Positions 8,005 through 18,087 of a DNA stretch of 64,000 bases are shown piece after piece. Every line of letters begins with the position of its first letter. The stretch's first letter is position 1. The translations under genes were made by a program, and so were the position numbers. Under the pieces are notes generated by a model that made no database searches, was not told the origin of the DNA, and saw only the letters and a program-made list of their open reading frames with translations. Origin of the DNA: an uncultured Burkholderiales bacterium (GTDB taxonomy: Bacteria; Pseudomonadota; Gammaproteobacteria; Burkholderiales; Burkholderiaceae_C); the NCBI GenBank assembly GCA_945952065.1, contig CAMFGY010000020.1, positions 1-64,000 on the forward strand. Direction: 5' to 3'.

Positions 8005-9171
8005 TCAAGCGCGGCGCCATTGCTGCGCCAAGAGCGCCACACTGCCGGCCACCACACCCCAAAATGCGGAGCCAATGCCGGCGACGCTGAAGCCAGACAG
8101 GGTGACCAAAAAGGTCAGGCAGGCGGCGTCCCGGTGCTGCTCTTCTTTCATGGCGGTGGCCAGGCCTCCGGCAATGGTGCCGACCAGCGCCAGCCCCGCC
8201 ACCGCCGCCACCAACTCACGCGGAAAGGCGGCCAGCAAACCCACGACCGCGCCGCCGGCCAAGCCCACGGCCAAGTACACCAGGCCCGCCGTCATGGCGG
8301 CGATATAGCGTCGGCGCGGGTCTTCATGCGCTTCACGGCCATTGCAAATGGCCGCCGTGATGGCCGCCAAATTGAAGGCATAGCCGCCAAAGGGCGCCAA
8401 GACCAAACCCACCACCCCGGTGGCCGCAATGCTTTTCGATACCGGAATGGCATAGCCCGCCGCGCGTTGCGCCGCCACCCCGGGCAGGTTTTGCGAGGCC
8501 ATGGTGACCAAGAACAAAGGCAGGGCCACCCCCACCACCGCCGCCAAACTCCAGCGCGGCGTAGTCCAAACCGGCTGGGCCCAAGCCCATTGCACCGCCT
8601 CCCAATGCAAACGCCCCTGCCCGAGTGCGACCAGCACGCCGACCAGCAAGACCCCCGGCACTGCATAGCGCGGCCAAAAGCGCCGGCCCACAAGATAGGC
8701 CGCGGCCATCAGGGCCACGAGCAGCCCCGCGGTCTTCAAAGACAGCACCGCATCCAAACCAAAGCGGGTCAACACACCGGCCAAAAGCGCCGCGGCCACG
8801 GACAGCGGGATGCGGCCCATCAAACGCTCAAACCAGCCGGTGAGCCCGAACAACACGATCAAGGCCGAACTGATCAAAAAAGCACCGATGGCCTCGGGCA
8901 TGGACAGCCCCGCCGTGGCCGCAATCAAGGCGGCACCCGGCGTGGACCAAGCGGTCAGAATCGGTTGGCGGCTCCAAGCCGAGAGGCCAAAACTGGTAAG
9001 GCCCATGCCCAGGCCCAAGGCCCAGATCCAAGAGCTGGTCTGGGCTGGCGTGGCGCCCAAGGCCTGCGCAGCCTGAAAGACGATGGCCACCGAACTGGTA
9101 AAGCCCACCAGCACCGCGACAAAACCCGCCACAAAGGCCGAGAGTGAGAGATCATTGAGCCACTGCTTCAT
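8005..9171 (-). CDS. benE: Benzoate/H+ symporter, BenE family
   Basis: 388 aa from ATG 9171 (MKQWLNDLSLSAFVAGFVAVLVGF); the frame stays open to 9279, but that part is not like the family. About 11-12 hydrophobic segments fill the protein. Motifs of the BenE family seen are LVGFTSSVAIVFQAAQALGA, LTAWSTPGAALIA and VLAPFGGYAFNLAAITAAIC with the downstream CNGREAHEDPRRRY. It is an inner-membrane transporter; benzoate is the reference substrate, but no benzoate catabolic gene is nearby. It reads toward gshB. Confidence 0.9.
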   Translation of the reverse strand: MKQWLNDLSLSAFVAGFVAVLVGFTSSVAIVFQAAQALGATPAQTSSWIWALGLGMGLTSFGLSAWSRQPILTAWSTPGAALIAATAGLSMPEAIGAFLISSALIVLFGLTGWFERLMGRIPLSVAAALLAGVLTRFGLDAVLSLKTAGLLVALMAAAYLVGRRFWPRYAVPGVLLVGVLVALGQGRLHWEAVQWAWAQPVWTTPRWSLAAVVGVALPLFLVTMASQNLPGVAAQRAAGYAIPVSKSIAATGVVGLVLAPFGGYAFNLAAITAAICNGREAHEDPRRRYIAAMTAGLVYLAVGLAGGAVVGLLAAFPRELVAAVAGLALVGTIAGGLATAMKEEQHRDAACLTFLVTLSGFSVAGIGSAFWGVVAGSVALLAQQWRRA

Positions 9172-9277
9172 GCCCGCAGCATAGCGGGCTGGCGTGAGCG
9201 GCGCTGTACCGAGGGCTTGCCCCGTCGGCCCCGCTCGAAGGTCGTTGATTTCATGGATGGAAAGCGAGCCACCGCGC

Positions 9278-10051
9278 ATGTGCCGATTTCTTGCCTACCT
9301 GGGCCCTTCGATTTTTCTGGATGAACTGGTGTGCAAGCCGCAACACTCCTTGGTGCGGCAGTCGCTGCGAGCGGACCAAGCCAAGGTGGTCACCAATGGC
9401 GATGGCTTTGGCATCGGCTGGTATGGCGAGCTGAGCTCCCCGGGGGTCTACCGCGAGGTGATGCCGGCTTGGTCGGATGAAAACCTGCTGGCCCTGTGTG
9501 CCAATGTGCGCTCTCATCTGTTTTTTGCCCATGTGCGCGCGGCCACCGGCACCGGGATCGCACGACAGAACTGCCACCCGTTTCGCTACGGGCCTTACCT
9601 TTTCATGCACAACGGGCAGATCGGCGGCTATGGCCAGATCCGCCGCGCCATGGAGGCCCGCCTGCCCGACCATCTTTACGCCGAGCGGCGCGGTGCCACC
9701 GATTCGGAGTTGTTGTTTCTCTTGATCGTGGCCCGCATCGAAGCCGGACAAACGATTCCCGACGCGGTCAGCCAAATCCTCAACGAGACCCTGGCCATGA
9801 TGCATGTGCTGCACATCCAAGAGCCGCTGCGTTTTGCGGGGGCCTTGGCCGATGGTCGGGAGCTGCATGCGTTTCGCTTCTCCAGCGACAAGCGCGCCCC
9901 CACGCTCTACTTTCGCCAAAACCCAGACCAGGGCCTGGTGGTGGCCTCAGAGCCGCTGGAAGACAGCCAAAGCGGCTGGACCCTGATCCCGCCCAGCACC
10001 GTGGTGCATTTGAGTGAGCAGGGGCAATGCCAGATGCTCACTTTGAACTGA
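9278..10051 (+). CDS. Class II glutamine amidotransferase (YafJ/EgtC-like)
   Basis: 257 aa from ATG 9278, chosen because the second residue is then Cys (MCRFLAYLG), the N-terminal nucleophile that is exposed after Met removal in Ntn-type glutaminases. Further conserved parts are GFGIGWYG, HVRAATG, NCHPFRYGPYLFMHNGQIGGY and TDSELLFLLI. It is a stand-alone glutaminase domain with no synthetase domain; family members include EgtC of ergothioneine synthesis, but no egt genes are present here, so the substrate is open. Confidence 0.9.
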   Translation: MCRFLAYLGPSIFLDELVCKPQHSLVRQSLRADQAKVVTNGDGFGIGWYGELSSPGVYREVMPAWSDENLLALCANVRSHLFFAHVRAATGTGIARQNCHPFRYGPYLFMHNGQIGGYGQIRRAMEARLPDHLYAERRGATDSELLFLLIVARIEAGQTIPDAVSQILNETLAMMHVLHIQEPLRFAGALADGRELHAFRFSSDKRAPTLYFRQNPDQGLVVASEPLEDSQSGWTLIPPSTVVHLSEQGQCQMLTLN

Positions 10052-10069
10052 GGCCCCTGCTCGCCCCTC

Positions 10070-11956
10070 TCAGATCTCCACCTTGGAGCCCAACTCGACG
10101 ATGCGGTTGGTGGGCAAATGCAAGAAGTCGGCCGCCGCAGCGGCATTGCGGTGCATGCTGGCAAAGAGTTTTTCTCGCCACAGCGCCATGCCGCCATTGC
10201 CGCTGGTAGGAATGACGATGTCGCGCGACAGGAAATAGCTGGTCTCCATATCGTCCAAATGCACGCCGTGTGTCTCCAGCAGCTTCAAGGCATAGGGCAC
10301 ATCCGGCTCGTTCTTGAAGCCGAAATGCAGGGCCACGGCCCAGCAATCATTGCCCAACGCCTGCACCTCAAGCCGCTTGTCAAAGCCGATCCAAGGCACC
10401 TCGTGGTGCTTGACCGTCACAAACAGGTTTTGCTCATGCAGCACCTTGTTGTGCTTGAGGTTGTGTAGCAGCGCGTTCGGCGTCACGCCGGCTTCGGCCG
10501 ACAAGAACACGGCCGTGCCCTCGACCCGCAGCGGCGGGTTGACAAACACCGCCTCCAAGAAGCTGGGCAGCTCGATGGCGTCCTCTCGCAGCTTGTCGCT
10601 GAGCTGACGCCGCCCCTGCTTCCAGGTCAGCATCAGCGTGAACATGCCAATGCCGATCATCAAGGGGAACCAGCCGCCCGCCACCAGCTTGAGCAGGTTG
10701 GAGCTCAAGAACACCACATCGATGACAAAGAAGAAGCCCGTGGCCATCAAGCACAGCGCCAGCGGGTACTTCCAGCCGTAGCGGATCACAAAAAAGGTCA
10801 TCACCGTGGTGATGGTCATGTCAATCGTCACCGCAATGCCGTAGGCCCCGGCCAGCTTGCTGCTGGAGCCAAACAAGACCACCGCCAGCACGATGAACAC
10901 AAACAGGCCCCAGTTGACGAAGGGGACATAGATCTGGCCGATATCGCGCACCGAGGTGTGCAAGATGCGCATGCGCGGCAAGATGCCCAGCTGCACCGCC
11001 TGCTTGGTGACCGAGAAGGCCGCTGTGATCAAGGCCTGCGAGGCCACCACCGCCGCCAGCGTGGCCAGCACAAACAAGGGGATCTCGGCCCAGTCCGGTG
11101 CCAGCAGGAAGAAGGGGTTCTTGATGGCCGAAGGCTCGTTCAGCAGCATCGCCCCTTGTCCAAAGTAATTGATCACCAGCGAGGGCATGACGATGCCGTA
11201 CCAAGCAATCCGAATCGGCTTTTTGCCAAAGTGCCCCAGGTCGGCATACAGCGCTTCGCCGCCGGTCACCACCAGCACCACCGCCCCCAGCGCCACAAAA
11301 GCCACCCATTTGTGCGACATGCAAAAGTCCCAGGCGTAGCCAGGGTTGACGGCCACCAGCACATGCGGGTTCTCAAAAATATGAGGCAAGCCCAGCAAGG
11401 CCAAGCTGCCGAACCAAGCCAGCATCACCGGGCCGAAGGCCTTGCCAATGCCGCCGGTGCCAAAGCGCTGCACCGCGAACAAGCCCGCCAGCACCACCAA
11501 GGTCAGCGGCAGGATCAGCTCATGCAGCTGCGGCGCGTAGACATCAATGCCCTCCACCGCGCCCAGCACCGTCATGGCTGGAGTGATGACCGCGTCGCCA
11601 TAAAAAATGGCGGTGCCGAACAGGCCCACCAGCAGCAGCACGCGGCGCAGCGTCGGCTTGTCGTTGACGGCATTGGTGGCCAGCGCCAGCATGGCGATCA
11701 GCCCGCCCTCGCCATTGTTGTCGGCCCGCAGAATCAGCATCACGTACTTGATCGAGACGATGATGGTCATGGTCCAGAACAAGAGCGACAGCACGCCCAA
11801 GATGTTGTCTGCCGTGGGCGCCACATGGCCGCCATGGAAGACTTCTTTGAGGGCGTACAGCGGGCTGGTGCCGATGTCGCCATAGACGACCCCCAAAGCC
11901 CCGAGGGTTAAGCCGGCCAGAGCCGAAGGCGAATGCGCCGTTTGAGATGAACTCAC
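10070..11956 (-). CDS. kup: Low-affinity potassium uptake protein Kup
   Basis: 628 aa if translation begins at GTG 11956 ([16 protein letters not shown]); a TTG at 11986 gives ten more residues. The first choice matches family length (~620-630). About 12 membrane segments fill residues 1-450, opening with the Kup signature [23 protein letters not shown]. The C-terminal ~180 residues are the cytoplasmic domain ([36 protein letters not shown]). It is a K+/H+ symporter of the inner membrane. It faces the amidotransferase gene tail to tail with 18 bases between stops. Confidence 0.96.
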   Translation of the reverse strand: MSSSQTAHSPSALAGLTLGALGVVYGDIGTSPLYALKEVFHGGHVAPTADNILGVLSLLFWTMTIIVSIKYVMLILRADNNGEGGLIAMLALATNAVNDKPTLRRVLLLVGLFGTAIFYGDAVITPAMTVLGAVEGIDVYAPQLHELILPLTLVVLAGLFAVQRFGTGGIGKAFGPVMLAWFGSLALLGLPHIFENPHVLVAVNPGYAWDFCMSHKWVAFVALGAVVLVVTGGEALYADLGHFGKKPIRIAWYGIVMPSLVINYFGQGAMLLNEPSAIKNPFFLLAPDWAEIPLFVLATLAAVVASQALITAAFSVTKQAVQLGILPRMRILHTSVRDIGQIYVPFVNWGLFVFIVLAVVLFGSSSKLAGAYGIAVTIDMTITTVMTFFVIRYGWKYPLALCLMATGFFFVIDVVFLSSNLLKLVAGGWFPLMIGIGMFTLMLTWKQGRRQLSDKLREDAIELPSFLEAVFVNPPLRVEGTAVFLSAEAGVTPNALLHNLKHNKVLHEQNLFVTVKHHEVPWIGFDKRLEVQALGNDCWAVALHFGFKNEPDVPYALKLLETHGVHLDDMETSYFLSRDIVIPTSGNGGMALWREKLFASMHRNAAAAADFLHLPTNRIVELGSKVEI

Positions 11957-12025
11957 GTGATGTTGCTGCGAGCAAAGCAGCGTCAAACCAAAAGCGCTAT
12001 TTTGCGCCTGCTTTGCTGCACCGCG

Positions 12026-14137
12026 TCAATCCGCACTTGCCGCAGCCGAAGCTGCGGGATCCGAGGCCGGCGTCGCCGCGCTTGCCGCAGGCGAAGCACG
12101 CAGAACCCGGCGCACAAAGGCGAGCGTGGCCTGCATCAGATAGTCGCGGTTGTCGGCCTTGCTGAAACTGTGCCCTTCGTCTTCGGCGGTCAAAAACCAC
12201 ACCGGCGTGCCTTGCGCCCGCACCGCTTGCACCATTTGCTGGGCCTCGGCATAGGGCACCCGGGGGTCATTGCGGCCATGCACCACAAACAAAGGCTTCT
12301 TCACTTGGGCGGCCCGGCTCAGCGGCGAGATCTGCCGCAAAAAGGCCCGCATCTCGGGGTCGCGCTCATCGCCATACTCGGCGCGCCGGTTGTCCCGACG
12401 GTAGCTTTCGGTGTTTTCCAGAAAGCTCACAAAGTTGGCAATGCCCACGCGGCAAATGCTGCCGGCAATGCGCGCGGATTCAAGCGTGGCCACGGCCAGC
12501 GCCATATAGCCCCCATAGCTGCCGCCGGCCACCACCACTTTTTGGGCGTCCATATCGCTGTGGGTCGCAATCAGGTCCAGCAAGGCGCTGATGTCTTTGA
12601 CCGAGTCTTCACGGCGGCGGCCGTTGTCCAGATGCAGGAACTTTTTACCGAAGCCATCCGAGCCCCGCACATTGGGCAAGATCACATGCATGCCCATGTC
12701 CTCGACCAAATGCCGCAGCGTTGCGCTCAGATAGCCCGGTCGCGACTGCGAGGCCGGGCCACCATGGATGCTGATGTAAACCGGCCGAGGCCCTTTGAAA
12801 CGGGCCGGCGGCGCAATGTGCAGGCCCGAGATGTTCAGGCCATCGAAACTGCGCCAGCGCAAGCGGGTGTATTCGCTGGCCGAAGCCTGGGCCGAGCCTT
12901 CATCGGCGCCATTCCAGGCTTGCAGGGACTCGCCGCTCAAATCAAACACCTGCACCCGGCCCGGGTGCTGGGCCGTCAGATGATCAAAAGCCAACAAGGG
13001 CAGTCGCGCATGCCAGCGCGGGTTTTGAATCAAGCCGGCCGGCAATTGCTCGGCGATGCGGCGGGGCGCGGCGGCGCTGCCCGGCGTGTACAGACGCAGC
13101 ACCGACAGCCCGTCTTCGTTGTGCACCAAGGCGAAGGGCCGACCGCTGCCCTGCGGTGGAGCGGCCAGCGCTTCAAGATCAGCCTGGAACTCGCTCAAGA
13201 ACGCCCAGCGCTGGCCGCTTTCCAAGCCCTGGGCGCTGAGTTGGCGGAAGTCCCCTTCATGCACCCGCCGGCTCCAAAGCAGCTCTTCCTCGGCCTCGCC
13301 CGGGGCCACCCGGTCGCCCTGATCCGCCTCGCTGGCCAGGGTGGACGCGCCCAAGGCCAGAATCCGGCCGCTTTCTGCATCGATGCGCAAACCCTGGGTG
13401 CGGCCCTGGCGGGTGCGGTTCAACACCACCCAGCCACTGGCGGAGACTCGCAAATCGGTGAAGCGCCCCCCCTCGACCCGGCCCAGCACCCGCCCCTCCT
13501 CGGGCTTGAGCGGGTCCACCCAACGCAGCTCACTGACGGACTTGCGCGCACCGCCTTGCAGGGCGGGGTCGGCATGCCGGTCCAGGCTGTCCAAGACATA
13601 CACCAGCCCGCGCCCGGCCGGCAAAAACGCGTATTCGCTGACGCGCGAGCCGGCGGGCGTCAGGGCCACGGCCTGCGGCAGCTCGCCCAAGGAGCCGGGC
13701 TCCTCGCTCACAGGCAAGCGATACAGGCGATAGGCCTCGTCGCCCCCTTGGTCGCGACTGAAGACCACATAGGCGCCAGCAGAGGGCTCCCAGCGGGCCG
13801 ACTCGACCTTGTCGCGCCCGCCCGTCAGACGCTGCGGCCTGCCCCCCGGTTCGCTCAGGCGGTGCAATTGCAAGCTGCCGCCGGCCGGGCTCAACACCAG
13901 CATTTCGGCCCGCAAGGGGTGCCAATCCATAAACCGGACGGCGCTGGGCTCTTTGCGCTCAGCGCTGCTAACGCGCTCAAACGCCGGGATGCCGTCCAGC
14001 AGCAAACCGGCGCTGGGCTGCACCACGCGCGCTTGCAAAGGCGCGGCCGGCAGCGCCAAACAAACCATCAAGGCCAGCAGCAGACAGCGCTTGGGGCCCG
14101 CGGCGCTGGGCCGACGAGGGCGAAGAAAAATGCTCAT
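12026..14137 (-). CDS. S9-family (prolyl oligopeptidase) serine peptidase, exported
   Basis: 703 aa from ATG 14137; a signal peptide (~1-36, ...LLLALMVCLALPAAPLQA) directs it to the periplasm. The N-terminal ~430 residues form the WD40-like beta-propeller. The C-terminal alpha/beta hydrolase domain has the nucleophile motif GGSYGGY, an Asp in VHGRNDPRVPYAEAQ and the catalytic His in EDEGHSF. Such enzymes cut short peptides. The gene follows a TonB-dependent receptor by 100 bases on the same strand, suggesting an oligopeptide uptake and digestion unit, probably controlled by the divergent LysR protein. It lies 69 bases upstream of kup. Confidence 0.92.
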   Translation of the reverse strand: MSIFLRPRRPSAAGPKRCLLLALMVCLALPAAPLQARVVQPSAGLLLDGIPAFERVSSAERKEPSAVRFMDWHPLRAEMLVLSPAGGSLQLHRLSEPGGRPQRLTGGRDKVESARWEPSAGAYVVFSRDQGGDEAYRLYRLPVSEEPGSLGELPQAVALTPAGSRVSEYAFLPAGRGLVYVLDSLDRHADPALQGGARKSVSELRWVDPLKPEEGRVLGRVEGGRFTDLRVSASGWVVLNRTRQGRTQGLRIDAESGRILALGASTLASEADQGDRVAPGEAEEELLWSRRVHEGDFRQLSAQGLESGQRWAFLSEFQADLEALAAPPQGSGRPFALVHNEDGLSVLRLYTPGSAAAPRRIAEQLPAGLIQNPRWHARLPLLAFDHLTAQHPGRVQVFDLSGESLQAWNGADEGSAQASASEYTRLRWRSFDGLNISGLHIAPPARFKGPRPVYISIHGGPASQSRPGYLSATLRHLVEDMGMHVILPNVRGSDGFGKKFLHLDNGRRREDSVKDISALLDLIATHSDMDAQKVVVAGGSYGGYMALAVATLESARIAGSICRVGIANFVSFLENTESYRRDNRRAEYGDERDPEMRAFLRQISPLSRAAQVKKPLFVVHGRNDPRVPYAEAQQMVQAVRAQGTPVWFLTAEDEGHSFSKADNRDYLMQATLAFVRRVLRASPAASAATPASDPAASAAASAD

Positions 14138-14237
14138 GGTGCTCAAGACAAAAAAACGGGCGCAAGACGAAAAAGGAGCGCGCGCCGAGCTTTGGCGCAA
14201 GGCCGGCCCGGCGCGCAAGGATAAGTTCTCAGCGAAC

Positions 14238-16976
14238 TCAGAACTGATAGCTGGCCGTCATTGACAGATAGCGCCCATAGGGATTGGCGTAGGTGCTGTC
14301 AAAGCCGGTGTCGCTTTCGGTCGGGTCAAAGGGCGGCTTCACGCCGGTGAAGTTGCGCAGGCTTGCACCCAGCTTGAAACCTTTGAAGCCGCGATACACC
14401 AGCGACACATCCCCGGTCACCCAGGCCGCCATGGTGCACAAATCCTCGCGCTTGGCCTCCACCAATTCGGCTTGGCAGCTGCTGCTGGCGCCATGGCTGC
14501 GGAAGCTGCCGGCGTAGTTGCTGCTGATCGTCAGGGACCAAGGGCCCCGGTCCCAATCCAGGCTGAGCCGGCTCTTGATGCGGGGCACGCCGTAAAAGCC
14601 CAGGGTCTCCAGGACGGGCTGACCTTCCTCCACCTGCCGCTTGCGCGTGAGCATGCGGGAGCCGCTGAACTTGAGCTTGAAGTCATGGCCCTCGCCGGCA
14701 CTCCAGCGCAGGCTGCTTTCAAAATCAATCCCGCCGGTCTTGGACTGCGCCAAATTGCGGAACTTTCTCAGCACTTGGCTGATGGGGCCCGGCTTGCCCG
14801 GCACGTCGCTGGGCAAGCGGATCACCGAATCCGGGAATTCGGCTTCCCGGTCTATCACCTGCTGGGCGCTCAGGCGATCCACTTCACCCTTGCGATCAAA
14901 GTACCACGCGTCCAGCACCAGTTCCGCCCCCTTGGCGGGCTCCAAGAGCAAGCCCAAGGTGTAAGACTTGGATTTTTCCGGCTGCAGATTCGGATTGCTC
15001 TGATTGACGCTGGAGATGCGGCGCTCGCAATCGTCGTTGCCGGTGCTCTTCACCGGGCAGAGCTTTTTGTCTTGCACGGTGGAGAAGGCAAACACCGCAG
15101 ACTTGGCAATCTGCGACAAAGACGGCGCCCGAAAGCCGGTGGCATGGGTGCCGCGCAGCGCCAGGCCTTCCATGAGCTTGTACTTGGCGCCCAGCTTGCC
15201 GGTCAGCGAGCTGCCGAAGTCGCTGTAATGCTCGCCGCGCAAAGCCACTTGCGTTTCCAGGTTTTTGAGCCAAGGTAGTTGCAGCTCAGCATAGGCCGCC
15301 GCCACATGGCGACGCCCTTCGGCCTCACCGATGCCGCGGCCGATGAGATCCCCCTTGGCCATCACTGCGTCGGCCTCGACGGAAAAGGTCTCGCGCCGCA
15401 GCTCGCCGCCCAAGCCCAGCATCAAAGGGCCGCCGGCCAACTCGGCCAGCTCTCGGCTGCCGCGTGCATCCAGCGAACTCGTCACGCTGCGGCCTTCGTC
15501 CACCGTGTTGCGGGCGATGCCGGCGATGGCCTCGGCCGTGTTGCTGCCGCCAAAACGGTAGCTGCCGCTGGCCACGGCTTGATTCAGGCCCGACAAACTC
15601 AGCCGGCCTTCGCCCAGGCGCTGGTTCTTTTGAATGTGGTGCAAGAACCCGGCGTCAAGCTCCCAGCCCGCCCATTGGCTGTTGACACTGAGCACGGTGC
15701 GCAAGTTGTCTGCAATGCTGCGGCTGGCGGCCGGAATGTCGACAAAGCGGTAGCGCAGGCCCAGCAACGTGGGCTTGGTGAAGGTGTAACTGCTGCTGCC
15801 CACCTTCATCACCACCGGCTTGGCCACTGTCGCCAGGCGGGTCGGGTTGTCCGGATGTGTGCCCGGCAGCGCCAGCCCGTTGAACACCACCGCATTGCCC
15901 TGCGCATCGCCCCATTGGCTGAGGGACTCGGTGCGCGAGGCCGGTGCATCGGTGTAGGCGCTTTCAACCCGGGAGGCCAGCAGCTCCAGCGACAGCAGCG
16001 TGGACGCACCCAAGGCCAAATTGCCGCGCAAAAAGCCGGCCTTGCGGGTCTGGTCGCCGGTGTACTGGATGCCGGCGGCGTCAGCGTTGTACTTGCACAC
16101 GGTCACCGGATTGGTGGCCGAGGTGGGTGCTTGGTTTTCTGCCGCGCAGCCCGGCAGCATGGCCCGGAAGCTGCCGGATTTGCCGGCGTTGTAGGTGTAG
16201 AGGTTGCCGGGGTAGGCGCTGGTGCTGTCGGAGACCAAGCGGCTGAACAAGGGCCCGAACAGGTCTTGGCGCACGCGATCCGGGGCCTCGGCAATCATCA
16301 CGCCGTCACGCTTGTAGACGTCAATACCGCCGAACACATTGAAGCCTTCCGTGGCCAAATTGCCAAAGCCCAACATGGCACTGCCGGTGGCCGTTTTGAA
16401 CAAGCCGTCTTGCAGGCTTTGCTGCGCGTTCAGCGCAATCAGCTGGCCTTGGTAGTCCTTGCGCAAGATGATGTTGACCACCCCGGCCATGGCGTCCGAG
16501 CCGTACAAGGACGAGGCCCCGTCCTTCAGAATTTCGATCCGCTCGATCGCTGAAACCGGGATGGCATTGATATTGAACACGGTGGATTGCCCCGTGTTCG
16601 GATCGACCACGGCAGCCGGTGCCAGACGCCGCCCGTTGATCAGCGTCAGGGTGGCGGCCGAGCCCATGCCGCGCAAGGCCACCGATGCGGTGCCGGTGGC
16701 AAAGCCATTGCCGGTGTCCATGTCATTGAGGCTGCCGGTGCCGGTGCTGCTGTCCATGCGCAGCAGCTCATCCAAAGAGGTGGCGCCGCTGCGCTCAATC
16801 ATTTGGCGGCTGATGACGCTGACGGGCGCCGGGGTCTCCGAGTCCAGACGCTTGATCATGGAACCGGTGATTTCAACGCGCTCGAGCTTGGACGCGGGCT
16901 CGCTTTGCTGCTGCGCCTGGGCCCAGCCACAACTGCCCAGCACGGCCAAAGCGATCAAATGGAAACGCTGCTGCAC
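14238..16976 (-). CDS. TonB-dependent outer-membrane receptor
   Basis: 912 aa from GTG 16976. An in-frame upstream start is possible, but CAGGAG lies just before this GTG and the resulting N-terminus (VQQRFHLIALAVLGSCGWAQAQ) is a proper signal peptide. The plug domain opens ERVEITGSMIKRLDSETPAPVSVISR and has the SLYGSDAMAGVVNIILRKDY box. The ~700-residue barrel ends with aromatic GRYLSMTASYQF, as outer-membrane beta-barrels do. The ITGS-IKR opening is typical of the large receptors found with peptidases in Xanthomonas- and Caulobacter-like bacteria. Several Cys pairs sit in extracellular loops. The ligand is likely a peptide, judged only from the S9 peptidase downstream. Confidence 0.93.
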   Translation of the reverse strand: MQQRFHLIALAVLGSCGWAQAQQQSEPASKLERVEITGSMIKRLDSETPAPVSVISRQMIERSGATSLDELLRMDSSTGTGSLNDMDTGNGFATGTASVALRGMGSAATLTLINGRRLAPAAVVDPNTGQSTVFNINAIPVSAIERIEILKDGASSLYGSDAMAGVVNIILRKDYQGQLIALNAQQSLQDGLFKTATGSAMLGFGNLATEGFNVFGGIDVYKRDGVMIAEAPDRVRQDLFGPLFSRLVSDSTSAYPGNLYTYNAGKSGSFRAMLPGCAAENQAPTSATNPVTVCKYNADAAGIQYTGDQTRKAGFLRGNLALGASTLLSLELLASRVESAYTDAPASRTESLSQWGDAQGNAVVFNGLALPGTHPDNPTRLATVAKPVVMKVGSSSYTFTKPTLLGLRYRFVDIPAASRSIADNLRTVLSVNSQWAGWELDAGFLHHIQKNQRLGEGRLSLSGLNQAVASGSYRFGGSNTAEAIAGIARNTVDEGRSVTSSLDARGSRELAELAGGPLMLGLGGELRRETFSVEADAVMAKGDLIGRGIGEAEGRRHVAAAYAELQLPWLKNLETQVALRGEHYSDFGSSLTGKLGAKYKLMEGLALRGTHATGFRAPSLSQIAKSAVFAFSTVQDKKLCPVKSTGNDDCERRISSVNQSNPNLQPEKSKSYTLGLLLEPAKGAELVLDAWYFDRKGEVDRLSAQQVIDREAEFPDSVIRLPSDVPGKPGPISQVLRKFRNLAQSKTGGIDFESSLRWSAGEGHDFKLKFSGSRMLTRKRQVEEGQPVLETLGFYGVPRIKSRLSLDWDRGPWSLTISSNYAGSFRSHGASSSCQAELVEAKREDLCTMAAWVTGDVSLVYRGFKGFKLGASLRNFTGVKPPFDPTESDTGFDSTYANPYGRYLSMTASYQF

Positions 16977-17102
16977 AAAGATCTCCTGGTAGTTTTTTGA
17001 GAGAGGCAGTGCAGCCCCTGATACAGCCAAGGCGCACTCGCGGCGCGACCTTAAGGGAATGTGACAAGCGGACTATGAGGATTGGTTTGCTAAAGTTTTC
17101 CT

Positions 17103-18077
17103 ATGGTTATTTCCAGCGCGGCAGCCGCCCAGCCCCCGTCCCCCGAAGCTGCCGAGAGCTTCATCAGCCGCCGCCTCAGCCTGCGCCATTTGCGCGTTTT
17201 GCAAGCGCTCTCAGAGGCCGGCAGCCTGAGTGAAGCCGCGGAATCCCTGTGTGTGACCCAACCGGCCGTCAGCAAGGCCTTGGCCGAGATCGAGGCCGGC
17301 CTGGGACAAACCCTGTTTCACCGGCGCGGGCGCAGTCTGCGTGCAACACCGCTGGGGCAAAGGCTGGTGGTCTTGGCGCAAAAGCTGGAAGCCGATCTGC
17401 AGCGCGGCAGTGGCGACGTGGCCTCCATGGTGCGCGGCGCCTCCGGCGAACTGCTGATTGGCGCCACCAATGCTGCGCTGGCCCAGGTGCTGCCCGACGC
17501 CATGGCCGCCATGAAGCGCGACTACCCCAACATCACCCTGAGCGTGCGCACCCATGCGCTGACCGCGCTGGTGGACGAGCTGCGCCAGGGGCGCTTGGAT
17601 CTGGTGATTGCCCGCATTCCGCCGCAGCACATGCCCACCGATCTGCAGGCCTGTTGCCTCTTGGCCCAACGCGAGGTGCTGGCCATCAGCACGCTGCACC
17701 CCTTGGCCCATGGCCATCAAAAACTGGGCTGGGACACCCTCAACAGCCAGGGCTGGATCTGGCCCTTGCCGGGCACCCGCTCACGCCTGCTGCAAGACCG
17801 CTTGTGGCAAAGCATGAAGCTGCCGCTGCCGACCAATCTGATCGAAACCGGCGACATCATGCTGGCGCTCAGCATGATGAAGCGCATGCCCTTGCTGACG
17901 CTGCTGCCCTTGCATGTGGCGCGGGTTGCGGCGCAAAACGAGTTGGTGAAGATCTTGCCGCTGGATGCCGACTTGGGTCTCGCCGATCTGACGCTATGGC
18001 ATTTGCCCGAAGCGCAAAGCGAGGTGGTGGAGCACTTCAAGCTGCTGCTGAAGAACGCCGCCGAGCAAAGAGCTTGA
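17103..18077 (+). CDS. LysR-family transcriptional regulator
   Basis: 324 aa. After a ~25-residue Ala/Pro tail, residues ~28-87 hold the LysR winged HTH (LRHLRVLQALSEAGSLSEAAESLCVTQPAVSKALAEIEAGLGQTLFHRRGRSLRATPLG). Residues ~105-310 form the type 2 periplasmic-binding-like effector domain. It is divergent from the TonB receptor gene (126 bases between starts), the standard arrangement for a LysR protein regulating its neighbour. It ends 10 bases before gshA on the other strand. Confidence 0.92.
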   Translation: MVISSAAAAQPPSPEAAESFISRRLSLRHLRVLQALSEAGSLSEAAESLCVTQPAVSKALAEIEAGLGQTLFHRRGRSLRATPLGQRLVVLAQKLEADLQRGSGDVASMVRGASGELLIGATNAALAQVLPDAMAAMKRDYPNITLSVRTHALTALVDELRQGRLDLVIARIPPQHMPTDLQACCLLAQREVLAISTLHPLAHGHQKLGWDTLNSQGWIWPLPGTRSRLLQDRLWQSMKLPLPTNLIETGDIMLALSMMKRMPLLTLLPLHVARVAAQNELVKILPLDADLGLADLTLWHLPEAQSEVVEHFKLLLKNAAEQRA

Positions 18078-18087
18078 GCAAGGCTCC

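Noticed and set aside
11957-14224. A 755-residue open frame on the plus strand
   Set aside because: Antisense shadow of the S9 peptidase gene, with composition typical of a non-coding high-GC frame.
15279-16553. A 424-residue plus-strand frame opposite the TonB receptor
   Set aside because: Antisense shadow; the receptor on the other strand has all plug and barrel motifs.
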